A model generated the notes under the pieces. It made no database searches. It had not been told where the DNA came from and was given only the letters and a program-made list of their open reading frames with translations. Position numbers and translations under genes: made by a program. Source: Streptomyces coffeae (lineage in GTDB: Bacteria; Actinomycetota; Actinomycetes; Streptomycetales; Streptomycetaceae). From it: a stretch of DNA of 64,000 bases. Where the stretch lies: the NCBI RefSeq assembly GCF_016741875.1, contig NZ_JAERRF010000022.1:86741-150740 (forward strand), given 5' to 3'. Every line of letters starts with the position of its first letter. The stretch's first letter is position 1. Shown in pieces: positions 50,969-58,780 of this stretch.

Positions 50969-51082
50969 ATGGGCAAGCACGAGAAGCCACCGCCCGACCC
51001 GGGTCAGGGCAAGCCGCCGCCGGGCAACAGTGACGGTCAGGTCCCGCCTCCGGAGTCCGGCAACGGCAAGCACAAGAAGTAG
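50969..51082 (+). CDS. Small Pro/Lys-rich peptide, candidate RiPP precursor
   Basis: A 37-residue peptide, mostly Pro, Gly, Lys and Asp/Asn, starting MGKHEKPPPD and ending NGKHKK. It contains one Asp-Gly (22-23) and one Asn-Gly (32-33) pair. GGGGGA precedes the ATG; the methyltransferase gene starts 3 nt after the stop. Position, composition (PPP runs, basic His-Lys-Lys end) and coupling to a PIMT-like gene repeat what is seen at 44163-44321. It is too short for most gene finders. Its role as substrate is inferred from this repeated arrangement. Confidence 0.68.
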   Translation: MGKHEKPPPDPGQGKPPPGNSDGQVPPPESGNGKHKK

Positions 51083-51085
51083 CCG

Positions 51086-52216
51086 ATGACGTTCGACCAT
51101 CATCGCGCCGCGCTGGCGGCCACCATGGATCAGCGCGGCGCCTGGCCTGCCCGGTCCTCCTGGATCCGCCGGGCCGTCGCCACCCTGCCACGGGACGCCT
51201 TCGCGCCGGACCGGCTGTGGTGCTGGGACGGTTACGCGTACGTGCCCCTCGACCGCTCCGTCGATCCCGAGCGGTGGGCCACCGAGGTGTACGCGTCGCC
51301 GGACACGGCGGCGGTCACCCAGGTCACCGGCGGTGTTCCGTCGTCCAGTCTGTCGGCCCAGGGCATCGTGGTGGACATGCTGGACTCTCTGCTCCTCGAG
51401 CCCGGCCACCGGGTGCTGGAGCTGGGCACCGGCACGGGCTGGAACGCCGCCCTGCTGGCCCAACGGGTGGGCGCCGACGGGCGGGTGGTGAGTGTCGAGG
51501 TGGACCCCGAGCTGGCGGGGCGGGCCGCCGAGCGGCTCAAGGCCGTGGGCGCGGAGGTCGCCGTCCACGTCGGCGACGGGGCGGCGGGCTGCCCGCCCGG
51601 CGGGCCGTACGACCGGGTCATCTCCACCTACGCCGTGGACGCCGTGCCGTGGGCCTGGGTGGAGCAGACCCGGCCCGGCGGCCGGATCGTCACCCCCTGG
51701 GGTCACTTGGGCCATGTCGCCCTCACGGTCGCCGACGACGGCCGCTCCGCCAGTGGCTGGGTCCAGGGCCTCGCCACCTTCATGCCCGCCCGTGGCACCG
51801 GCCCCGGCCGGGACTTCGCCGAGGTGCGCGGCGACGGCCCGCCGACCGACGAACGGCCCGTCACCCGGGACATCGCGCCCTTGCGCGACGACTGGCACCT
51901 GCTCTTCGCGCTCCGGGTCGCCCTCCCCGACGTCCGGATCACGACGGCGATCGACGAGGACGGCGTCAACACCTGGTTGCACGACGGCATCACGTCCTGG
52001 GCGACCCTCGCCGCCACGGGTGACGGCGGAACCATCGCCTTCCAGGGCGGGCCTCGCCGCCTGGCCGACGAACTGGAGCGGGTGTGGGCCGCCTGGCTCG
52101 CCCTGGGCGGCCCGCCGCTCTACGACTACGGCCTGACCGTCGAGCCCGAGCGCCAGTACGCCTGGTGCGAGGACGCGGCCACCGGGCCGAGGTGGCCCGT
52201 GCGGGGGCGCTCGTAG
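51086..52216 (+). CDS. Protein-L-isoaspartate O-methyltransferase-like enzyme of a second peptide cassette
   Basis: A 376-residue paralogue of the protein at 44318. The substrate loop is VTGGVPSSSLSAQGIV (residues 80-95), SAM motif I RVLELGTGTGWNAALL (109-124), then VVSVEVDPELAGRAAERL and VEQTRPGGRIVTPWG. Size and C-terminal extension (ending YGLTVEPERQYAWCEDA) match the first copy (FGLTVTAGGQRAWLDD). It is not a housekeeping PIMT by length. Function is inferred as modification of the small peptide encoded immediately upstream. Confidence 0.83.
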   Translation: MTFDHHRAALAATMDQRGAWPARSSWIRRAVATLPRDAFAPDRLWCWDGYAYVPLDRSVDPERWATEVYASPDTAAVTQVTGGVPSSSLSAQGIVVDMLDSLLLEPGHRVLELGTGTGWNAALLAQRVGADGRVVSVEVDPELAGRAAERLKAVGAEVAVHVGDGAAGCPPGGPYDRVISTYAVDAVPWAWVEQTRPGGRIVTPWGHLGHVALTVADDGRSASGWVQGLATFMPARGTGPGRDFAEVRGDGPPTDERPVTRDIAPLRDDWHLLFALRVALPDVRITTAIDEDGVNTWLHDGITSWATLAATGDGGTIAFQGGPRRLADELERVWAAWLALGGPPLYDYGLTVEPERQYAWCEDAATGPRWPVRGRS

Positions 52217-52338
52217 CGACGCGGATGCTCGTAGCGACAGCGGGCTGCTCGAACACCACGTATCAGAGTCATCACACCCCTACCCAGAGTGCTCCACATG
52301 CGCTGAAATGCGCTCACTGTATGTGTGGGGGGAATTTC

Positions 52339-52710
52339 ATGAGTAACTCGCAGTCGCCCGGCCTCAGCCCGTATGTCACCACCACGCTGATGCCCGCCTC
52401 TCGCCCGAGGATGTTCAACACCAGGACCGCGCAAGTTCTCTGGACCCTGCTGCCGATCCTGACCGTCGCCTTCGCCGCCGCCGTCCCGTTCGTGGCCGCT
52501 GCCGTCAAAGGCGTGGTGAAGCCCTGGATCGCAGGGGTCTACATCTGCGCTGAGATCGCCGTCTTCGGAGTCGTCCTCGGGGTGGCCGATGGCAAGAGCC
52601 CGGTTCCGGGCTTCCTGCTCGTCCTGTTCATCACGGTCGCGGCCACGCACACCTCGCTGATGGACAGCGAGCGGGTCACCGTCGGCAAGTTGCGCTGGGA
52701 GGGGCGGTGA
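52339..52710 (+). CDS. Small membrane protein
   Basis: A 123-residue protein with three hydrophobic segments (about 34-58, 64-84, 88-108) after a 30-residue polar start. A strong GGGGGGAA site lies just upstream of ATG 52339. Family unknown; the last residues (SERVTVGKLRWEGR) are polar. It is 64 bp upstream of the next hypothetical gene on the same strand. Confidence 0.65.
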   Translation: MSNSQSPGLSPYVTTTLMPASRPRMFNTRTAQVLWTLLPILTVAFAAAVPFVAAAVKGVVKPWIAGVYICAEIAVFGVVLGVADGKSPVPGFLLVLFITVAATHTSLMDSERVTVGKLRWEGR

Positions 52711-52774
52711 CGCGGCCTGCCCGTACTTCGTCCGATGCCGGGGCACGGAACGTTTCATTCAAGGGGTGGGGTAC

Positions 52775-53161
52775 ATGTCTGGACTGAGCCGGATGTACGA
52801 CGAAGCAGTCGCCCACGACGGGCTCGTGGAGACCACACTCGGGCAACTCCGGGAAGAGCTCGGCTACACCAGGCTGGGGAGGGGCGTCCTGGAGGGGATC
52901 GTCGTGGCCCTGGGCAAACATGAGTTGGGGTACTTCCCGCGAGAGGTTCTCGACCCCCGCTGCAACACCGAACCGCGCCAGTGGAACAAGGTGTGGGTCT
53001 ATGTCCGGGACAACAGCACCCGTGCCCGCGTGCTCGATGCCGTCCTCTGCCCGGAGCAGGCGAACGTACGGAGTGTTCTCGACGGCCTGGTGTCGAGGAA
53101 TCCGTCCGCTCTCACGACCGAAGAGAAGCTCCAGCGGATCCGGGAGATCGCCAACTCCTAG
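52775..53161 (+). CDS. Hypothetical protein, possibly truncated by a mobile element
   Basis: A 128-residue soluble protein that I cannot assign. It has helical N- and C-terminal parts and a central ELGYFPREVLDP segment. An AAGGGG site precedes ATG 52775. The stop codon TAG uses the first base of the adjacent IS-like element's terminal repeat (53161), so the original gene may have been longer and cut by that insertion. Confidence 0.6.
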   Translation: MSGLSRMYDEAVAHDGLVETTLGQLREELGYTRLGRGVLEGIVVALGKHELGYFPREVLDPRCNTEPRQWNKVWVYVRDNSTRARVLDAVLCPEQANVRSVLDGLVSRNPSALTTEEKLQRIREIANS

Positions 53162-53585
53162 ACGAATGAGTCCGAAGCCCTGGTCAATTGGGGTCGAGGC
53201 GACGATCCAGCAGTCGTCCAGCCAGAAGTCGCTGTCCCTCGTCACCATCCGGATGACCCGCTTGACCAGGCCCAGTGCGCTGTGCAGCCGCTTGTTGTAG
53301 CAGGACTGCGGGGCAGGTACGGAAACAGCCCGACCAGATGCTTGCGGGCATAGCGCAGCCAGTGCCGCTCGGCGGTGAAGCCGAGCAGGGACTGAGCGAC
53401 CGCCACGCAGACCAGCTCGGAGTCCGTCAGTACAGGTGGCCGACCCGTCCATCGCGGTCCTCCCAACTCGTCGTCGATCTTCACGTACAGTGCGGTGATG
53501 AGGGTCTCGAGGTCTTCTGTCACAAGCTGACCAACGAGGCCCTCACCTCATGTCCGAGGCCCGAAGGGCTTCTCACTCATTCGTC
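53161..53585. mobile_element. Internally deleted IS982-like element (MITE-like)
   Basis: The two ends form a 21-bp terminal inverted repeat: 53161-53181 begins GACGAATGAGT, and the reverse complement of 53565-53585 begins with the same 11 bases; 19 of 21 positions match. Between them is only the N-terminal part of an IS982-like transposase, frameshifted and truncated. At 425 bp the element is less than half of a full IS982 (about 1 kb), so it is non-autonomous. No clear target duplication was found at the borders. Confidence 0.8.
53184..53523 (-). pseudogene. IS982-family transposase fragment
   Basis: The reading frame from 53523 encodes a typical N-terminus (residues 1-70: LETLITALYVKIDDEL, GRPPVLTDSELVCVAVAQ, HWLRYARKHLVGLFPYLPR). 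A one-base shift near 53310 moves the homologous part (CYNKRLHSALGLVKRVIRM, then SDFWLDDCWIVASTP) to another frame. Homology stops at about 53184; the rest of the catalytic domain is missing. Confidence 0.82.
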
Positions 53586-53628
53586 CAGGGTGTCCGGTCG
53601 AACTGTTGGCCGAACCGGGGGAGGTGCC

Positions 53629-54390
53629 GTGCGAGCGGCCGTACGCGCGGGGATAGCAGGCCACGCCGTCATGCTCACCGTCCTTGTCACCGGGTGCGGC
53701 AGTACGGAGGCGCCGCCTGATCCGGGGCGTCCGGCCGCGACGGGGGACCCGTCGGGCGCCCCCTCCACGGCGCCCGGCGTCGACGGCGAGGCCGACCCGA
53801 AACGGGTTTTCACCGAAACCGAGCTGAAGGCTGCACTCCTGCCCGCCGGGGCGTTGGGCAGGCACGCGAAGGTCACCGGGACGTACCTGGGGCTCTTCGG
53901 CCGGTACGGGGGAGGCGACTGGACCCAGTGCGAGCCCGGGGACGACCTGCGCGTGGAGATGAGGGACTTCGAGGGGGCCAGCGTCCAGCAGACCGTGCAC
54001 CTTGCACGCGCCGCGGAGAACGGCCGGATCGTCACCGTCCAGCTGGTGTCGATGTCCGCCGGGCGCACCGAGCGCTATCTGGAGATCCGGCGCCGGCTCC
54101 ACGAAGCCTGTCCGGACGTCACCTTCGACACGGAGGCCGCCCCCATCCAGGAGCACCACGAGGCCCAGGAGGTCGCCGCCCTCGGCGACGAGGCGCTGCT
54201 GGAGATCTCGCGGCAAACCGGCGGTGACGAGTACGACGGCACTCCGTCCTACGCCGTCGATGTCCGCGTCGGAGGCGTGCTCGCCATCGTGACGTCCGGC
54301 GGTGACAAGGAAACCGGCATCTCGTTCGCCGCGCGGACCGCCCAGCGGATCCGCGCCGAGTTGTACGCGGCAGGCGGGACTTCGGACTAA
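53629..54390 (+). CDS. Lipoprotein of unknown function
   Basis: A 253-residue exported lipoprotein with lipobox VTGC (Cys23) after a hydrophobic stretch. The Pro/Ala/Gly-rich linker runs to residue 50 and a soluble domain follows, with LKAALLPAGALG and YAVDVRVGGVLAIVTSG near the end, a pattern seen in many Streptomyces hypothetical lipoproteins. GTG 53629 is preceded by GGGAGG. It starts 44 bp beyond the IS-like element, so its natural promoter region may have been changed by the insertion. Confidence 0.78.
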   Translation: MRAAVRAGIAGHAVMLTVLVTGCGSTEAPPDPGRPAATGDPSGAPSTAPGVDGEADPKRVFTETELKAALLPAGALGRHAKVTGTYLGLFGRYGGGDWTQCEPGDDLRVEMRDFEGASVQQTVHLARAAENGRIVTVQLVSMSAGRTERYLEIRRRLHEACPDVTFDTEAAPIQEHHEAQEVAALGDEALLEISRQTGGDEYDGTPSYAVDVRVGGVLAIVTSGGDKETGISFAARTAQRIRAELYAAGGTSD

Positions 54391-54424
54391 GGGGTCGCGC
54401 AGGCGCGGTGGTGGCACTTCGGCC

Positions 54425-54501
54425 GCAGCACAGGCACAGGTCCTGGCGATCATGGAGTTGCGACGCCCTGTGATCACTGGGGAGACCTGTGCCTGTGCTG
54501 C
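54425..54501. repeat. Perfect 18-bp inverted repeat with IS5-like end
   Basis: GCAGCACAGGCACAGGTC at 54425-54442 is repeated exactly in reverse complement at 54484-54501, with a 41-bp loop. The loop and inner arms (54437-54493, plus strand) match the end of the IS5-like remnant at 56440-56508 read on the minus strand. The remainder of this 386-bp gene-free stretch (54391-54776) holds short open frames on both strands but no recognisable gene; it looks like decayed mobile DNA. Confidence 0.7.
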
Positions 54502-54776
54502 CATCATGACTGAACCACAGACGGCGGCGGAGCCGCGCGGGGTGATGACGCGGGTGGCGTACACGCCCAGGACCCGGGCGAGTTCCGGCGGCGGCAGCTC
54601 GGCACGGGTGTGCCAGCGCGTCCAGGACAGGATCGCCGGCTGCACGCACTGGCGCTTCCCGCGCTGGGTCAGCTGCCGATTCGCCTGTCCCATCTGCCTG
54701 ACGAATGGCGACGGCGCGCCGTCGCCCGAACCCTGCCGGAAGCCCTGGACATCACCTCGCTGCGGCACTCTGGCAT

Positions 54777-55127
54777 CTATCGCGCGACGGCCAGGATGAG
54801 AGACGCGGTGGCCAGCCCCAAAAAGCCGCCAGGAAACATGATGTTGTGGTACACACGCGCACGCGTGTGTGCAGCGATGGCACCGACGAAGAACAGGACG
54901 AGCCCCGTCGCGGCGGCGACGCCGATGAACCGGACACCCAGGAGCCCGAGCAGGAGCCCGACGGCTCCAGCGGCCTTGAGCGCGGCGAGCCACGGAAGCC
55001 AGGACTGCGGGAGACTCACCTCGGCCGAGTTGGCGAGGACGAACTTGGCCCTCGAGAGGTCCGCGACGGCGATCCCGGCGTTGGCCACGATCGTGATGAC
55101 GGTGATGATCACGTAGGTGATGAACAT
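54777..55127 (-). CDS. DoxX-family membrane protein
   Basis: A 116-residue protein with four transmembrane segments. The pattern WLPWLAALKAAGAVGLLLGLL, GVAAATGLVLFFVGAIAAH and YHNIMFPGGFLGLA is typical of DoxX-like proteins. These are associated with redox or detoxification processes, with unclear chemistry. It is divergent from a LysR regulator across 119 bp, suggesting control by it. Confidence 0.85.
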   Translation of the reverse strand: MFITYVIITVITIVANAGIAVADLSRAKFVLANSAEVSLPQSWLPWLAALKAAGAVGLLLGLLGVRFIGVAAATGLVLFFVGAIAAHTRARVYHNIMFPGGFLGLATASLILAVAR

Positions 55128-55246
55128 GCGCCTCTCCTCTCAGCTGAGCACATGGCGAGCGTGGGCGAGCCACTTGCCCGATCGCTACGACAAGCCTCAC
55201 CGAGCCCGAGCTTGGCGTCCAATACCTGCATCTATAACCTGAAGGC

Positions 55247-56158
55247 ATGGATGTCGACACCCGGCTGCTGCGCTGCTTCGTCGCCGTGGCGGACGAGGGG
55301 AGCCTGACCCGCGCCGCGGAACGGCTGTTCGTCTCCCAGCCGGCGCTGACCAAGCAGATCAAGCAGCTGGAGACCCGGCTCGGAGTGCCGCTGTTCACAC
55401 GGTCCCGGACCGGCATGGCCCTCACCGAACCGGGCCGGGCCTTGGCGGAGCGAACGCCCGCCCTGCTGGCCGCGTGGGACCGGATCCTGTGGGAGACGAA
55501 GAGCACGGCCAGCCGCGCAGCCCGCGTGCTGCGAGTCGGCTTCCTGGCCAGCGCCGCCAACGAGGCGACCCAGCACATCATCGCGGAGTTCGCCCGCTGC
55601 CGGCCGGGCTGGCGGGCCGACATGCGGCAGGCCGCCTGGTCGAACCCGTCCGCCGGACTCGCCGCCGGAGACGTCGATGTCGCCTTGGTACGGCTGCCTT
55701 TCCCCGGCCAGGATGCCCTGCGCGTGGCGGTGCTGTTCACCGAGCCCCGCTGCGTCGCACTCCCCACGGCACACCCCCTGGCCGCACGCGACGTGATCCC
55801 CTTCCGGGACCTGTGTGACGAGCCGTTCGTGGCAGCCCCGCCCGAATCGGGCCGATGGCGGGACTACTGGCTGGCCACCGACGAACGCGACGGCCACGCA
55901 GTCCGCATCGGCGCCGTCACCGACCAGCCCGACGACTGGCTCAGCGCGATCGCCAACGGCTACGGCATCGCCCTCGCCCCCGAATCCGCCGCCCGCTTCT
56001 ACGCCCGCCCCGGCGTCACCTACCGTCCCGTCATCGGCGTCAGCCCCAGTCAGGTCGGCGTCGCCTGGGCCCCCGCCGACGACTCCAACCCCGTCGTTCA
56101 AGAATTCGTCCGCTGCTGCCTGGACAGCAGACCCCGGCAAGACGAGACCACCACCTGA
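55247..56158 (+). CDS. LysR-family transcriptional regulator
   Basis: A 303-residue LysR regulator. The winged helix is in residues 1-60 (LLRCFVAVADEGSLTRAAERLFVSQPALTKQIKQLE), and the C-terminal effector domain has two lobes (residues 90-300, RVLRVGFLASAANEATQHII at its start). It is divergent from doxX, the likely target. Both lie between inverted IS5-like sequences (54.4 and 56.5 kb). Confidence 0.92.
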   Translation: MDVDTRLLRCFVAVADEGSLTRAAERLFVSQPALTKQIKQLETRLGVPLFTRSRTGMALTEPGRALAERTPALLAAWDRILWETKSTASRAARVLRVGFLASAANEATQHIIAEFARCRPGWRADMRQAAWSNPSAGLAAGDVDVALVRLPFPGQDALRVAVLFTEPRCVALPTAHPLAARDVIPFRDLCDEPFVAAPPESGRWRDYWLATDERDGHAVRIGAVTDQPDDWLSAIANGYGIALAPESAARFYARPGVTYRPVIGVSPSQVGVAWAPADDSNPVVQEFVRCCLDSRPRQDETTT

Positions 56159-56184
56159 CCACACGCCCGGTGCCGACTGCACAA

Positions 56185-56508
56185 CAGGCGTTGATGACCC
56201 TGGTGCGGCGTTCGTAGCAACGTGCAAGCCGGTGGAAGGCGTTCTGCCAGGCGAGGCCGACGATGCGATCGTACGCGTCCAAGGCGATGTGCCGGAGCCG
56301 GGCGAAGATGCCCAGTCGGATCCACTCGTCACGGCGGTTGGGGATCGTGGTGGCCGAGCAGGTGGTGTCCGCTATGGCTTCGTAGGAGCAGCCGAACCGC
56401 AGGAGCTGGAGCAGCTTGTCGAAGATGATCCAGTCGCCCCGATTATCACAGAGCGTAGCAACTCCAGGATCGCCAGGCCATGCGCCTGTTCTATTCCCGG
56501 GATGTTCC
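56185..56508 (-). pseudogene. IS5-like transposase remnant with internal deletion
   Basis: Read leftward, the frame gives DWIIFDKLLQLLRFGCSYEA, then CSATTIPNRRDEWIRLGIFA and YDRIVGL, the N-terminal part of an IS5-group transposase. It then jumps directly to AWQNAFHRLARCYERRTRVI, the C-terminal part, so the catalytic middle is deleted. The outer end (56440-56508) matches the sequence at 54437-54493 in inverted orientation. The rest of the gap 56159-56639 shows nothing else beyond short leader sequence for the next gene. Confidence 0.78.
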
Positions 56509-56639
56509 ATCGCGCCTATCTGCGCAAGCTCTAACTCGTCCAGGGCTACTGAGTCCTGGTGGGCACTCACCCGATAGAGGGAGGGGGATCGTTCAAGCGG
56601 GCGAGGCTGGGCTGCCGGCTCAGATGTGATATTCGGGGC

Positions 56640-57638
56640 ATGACCGTTGATGTGCGGGTGACGAAGACGCCTTGGCGCACGTGGTGGCCGCGCTGGGTGA
56701 GCTGGGCGGCGATGTTCTGGGCTGTGGCGTACGCCGCGTTCGGCTTGACGTGTGCGCTGAGTGGAACTCCGTTGTTCCGCCATGGCGACGACCCAGGGCC
56801 TTCCGCACTGGGGTGGGCCGTCGTGGCGGTGGGGGCACTGGCAGCGATGTCCTGCGGGGCGGTGGTGCGCTACGGGCTGCGGCCGGCACTGCGGGCACTG
56901 CTCTGGGCGGTGGGCGGGCTGGCCGCACTCGCTGCCTTCAGCCTGCTCATGGACGTGGTCACGCTGATGTTCGGCCAGGGAGTGGACAGTTGGGCCTCGG
57001 CGACGAACCACGTGCTTGCGGCGGCCGGGGCGCTTCTGCTCGCGGCCACCGCCCGCGCCGATCGCCCTCTGCCCGTCGCGGCCCCCGTCCCGGCACTCTC
57101 CGTCGTTCCCCGGCCGGTCCGGCTCGCCGCCTGCGCCGGCACGATGGCCTTTCTCCCTTACGTGGTGATGAAGTTGATCTGGGCGTCCGGCGGCACCTTC
57201 GCCGGCGTATCCGGCGAGGAGATGCGCGCGATCTCTGAACGCAACGGCGCCTCCGGGATCTGGCTCACCCTGGAGTCCTGGGGACTGGACGCCACCACAC
57301 TGCCGGCCGCACTCGGGGTCTTCCTCCTCTGGGGCCTGGTCCGGCCCTGGGGCCAGGTCTTTCCGCGCTGGACACCGGTCCTGCACGGCCGTCGCGTCCC
57401 GCGCTGGCTCCCTCTGACCCCGGCCCTGATCGGTGCCGCCACCCTCGCGCCGTACGGGGTGTTCGGCCTCGGCTACGCGGCCCTGGCCACGGCAGGCGCG
57501 GTGACGATCCCACGCGGCGACTTCCACACCCCGGACGACGCACTCCTGGTCACCTGGATCGGCATGACCGCGTTCGCCGTGTTCGGGCTCGCACTGACCA
57601 TCGCTGCCCGCTCGTACTGGATGCGGACCACCGCATGA
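56640..57638 (+). CDS. Polytopic membrane protein
   Basis: A 332-residue protein with eight or nine hydrophobic segments. The segment GQVFPRWTPVLHGRRVPRWL matches the related region of the protein at 49035-49646, so both belong to the same uncharacterised family; here the protein is longer by about 130 residues at the N-terminus. No catalytic motif or lipobox seen. ATG 56640 gives the natural start before TVDVRVTKTPWRTWWPRW. Confidence 0.78.
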   Translation: MTVDVRVTKTPWRTWWPRWVSWAAMFWAVAYAAFGLTCALSGTPLFRHGDDPGPSALGWAVVAVGALAAMSCGAVVRYGLRPALRALLWAVGGLAALAAFSLLMDVVTLMFGQGVDSWASATNHVLAAAGALLLAATARADRPLPVAAPVPALSVVPRPVRLAACAGTMAFLPYVVMKLIWASGGTFAGVSGEEMRAISERNGASGIWLTLESWGLDATTLPAALGVFLLWGLVRPWGQVFPRWTPVLHGRRVPRWLPLTPALIGAATLAPYGVFGLGYAALATAGAVTIPRGDFHTPDDALLVTWIGMTAFAVFGLALTIAARSYWMRTTA

Positions 57639-57754
57639 CAGCAGCGTCTACGACAAGGCGAGTTCAACCTGAGATGGGTGAATGAGTAACTGGGCCACCG
57701 CGGGCGTACTGGAAGGCGAACAGCCACACCGCCCGAGCCGGAGGTATCCCACCC

Positions 57755-58780
57755 GTGGCCATCACCAAGGCAGCCCCGCCCAAGGAGGCCCCGGACAAGG
57801 GGGAGCGGCGCGAGGCGGACGGGGCGCGGGGGCGGCAGGCGGCGTCCCCGCTCGTACTGACCATGCTGCTGCTTCTGGTGGTCGTGGCGCAGGGGCCGAT
57901 CCGGCGGGGGCTTGCCGCGCCCGCGATGGAGAGCTGGATGACCGTGTTCGTCGCGGTGGTGGTCCAGGCGCTGCCGTTCCTGGTGCTCGGGGTGCTGCTG
58001 TCGGCGGCCATCGCGGTGTTCGTCCCGCCGTCGTTCTTCGCCCGCGCGCTCCCGAAGCGGCCCGCGCTGGCGGTGCCCGCCGCCGGAGTGGCCGGGGCGG
58101 TGCTGCCCGGGTGCGAGTGCGCCTCGGTGCCGGTGGCGGGGGCGCTGGTGCGGCGGGGGGTCACCCCGGCCGCCGCGCTGGCGTTTCTGCTGTCCGCTCC
58201 GGCGATCAACCCGATCGTGCTGACCGCCACCGCCGTCGCGTTTCCCCGTGAACCCCGTATGGTGCTCGCCCGGTTCGTGGCGAGTCTGCTCGTGGCGTGT
58301 GCGATGGGCTGGCTGTGGCACCGGCTGGGGCGGACCGACTGGCTGCGGCCACCGGCCCGTCCGTCGGCCGAGGGGCTCGGCAAGGGCGCGGCGTTCTGGG
58401 CGTCGGTACGCCATGACGTGATGCACGCCGGTGGTTTCCTCGTCGTGGGCGCGATGGTCGCGGCCACCCTCAAGGCCATGGTCCCGGCGGCCTGGCTGCG
58501 CGCCGCGGCCGACGGACCCGTGATGTCGGTGCTGGTACTGGCCGTCCTCGCGGTGCTGTTGTCGATCTGCTCCGAGGCCGACGCGTTCGTGGCCGCGTCG
58601 CTGTCGCAGTTCTCGCTCACCGCCCGGCTGGCGTTCCTGGTCGTGGGGCCGATGATCGATCTGAAGCTGTTCGCCATGCAGACCGCCACCTTCGGCCGCG
58701 GATTCGCGCTGCGGTTCGCGCCCGCCACCTTCGCGCTGGCCGTCGTGGTGGCGGCCCTGACCGGGGCGGTGCTGCTGTGA
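57755..58780 (+). CDS. Permease of the UPF0718 (YcgR-like) family
   Basis: A 341-residue membrane protein with about eight transmembrane segments. Conserved features are VVQALPFLVLGVLLSA, AVLPGCECASVPVAGALVRRG and LAFLLSAPAINPIVLTATA, then LLSICSEADAFVAASL and GPMIDLKLFAM. Relatives occur next to a YcgQ/TIGR03943 partner, as here, and in Bacillus that pair is under zinc (Zur) control; transport of a metal or metal-ligand is a reasonable guess. No clear Zur box was seen. GTG 57755 has GGAGG about eleven bases upstream. Confidence 0.87.
   Translation: MAITKAAPPKEAPDKGERREADGARGRQAASPLVLTMLLLLVVVAQGPIRRGLAAPAMESWMTVFVAVVVQALPFLVLGVLLSAAIAVFVPPSFFARALPKRPALAVPAAGVAGAVLPGCECASVPVAGALVRRGVTPAAALAFLLSAPAINPIVLTATAVAFPREPRMVLARFVASLLVACAMGWLWHRLGRTDWLRPPARPSAEGLGKGAAFWASVRHDVMHAGGFLVVGAMVAATLKAMVPAAWLRAAADGPVMSVLVLAVLAVLLSICSEADAFVAASLSQFSLTARLAFLVVGPMIDLKLFAMQTATFGRGFALRFAPATFALAVVVAALTGAVLL

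Noticed and set aside
54502..54776. Possible transposase or helix-turn-helix gene on the minus strand
   Set aside because: The reading frame lacks any family motif I can name and has no ribosome-binding site; treated as decayed DNA.
57639..57754. Zur box upstream of the UPF0718/TIGR03943 pair
   Set aside because: The only A/T-containing stretch (around 57660-57690) has no convincing symmetric Zur-like site.
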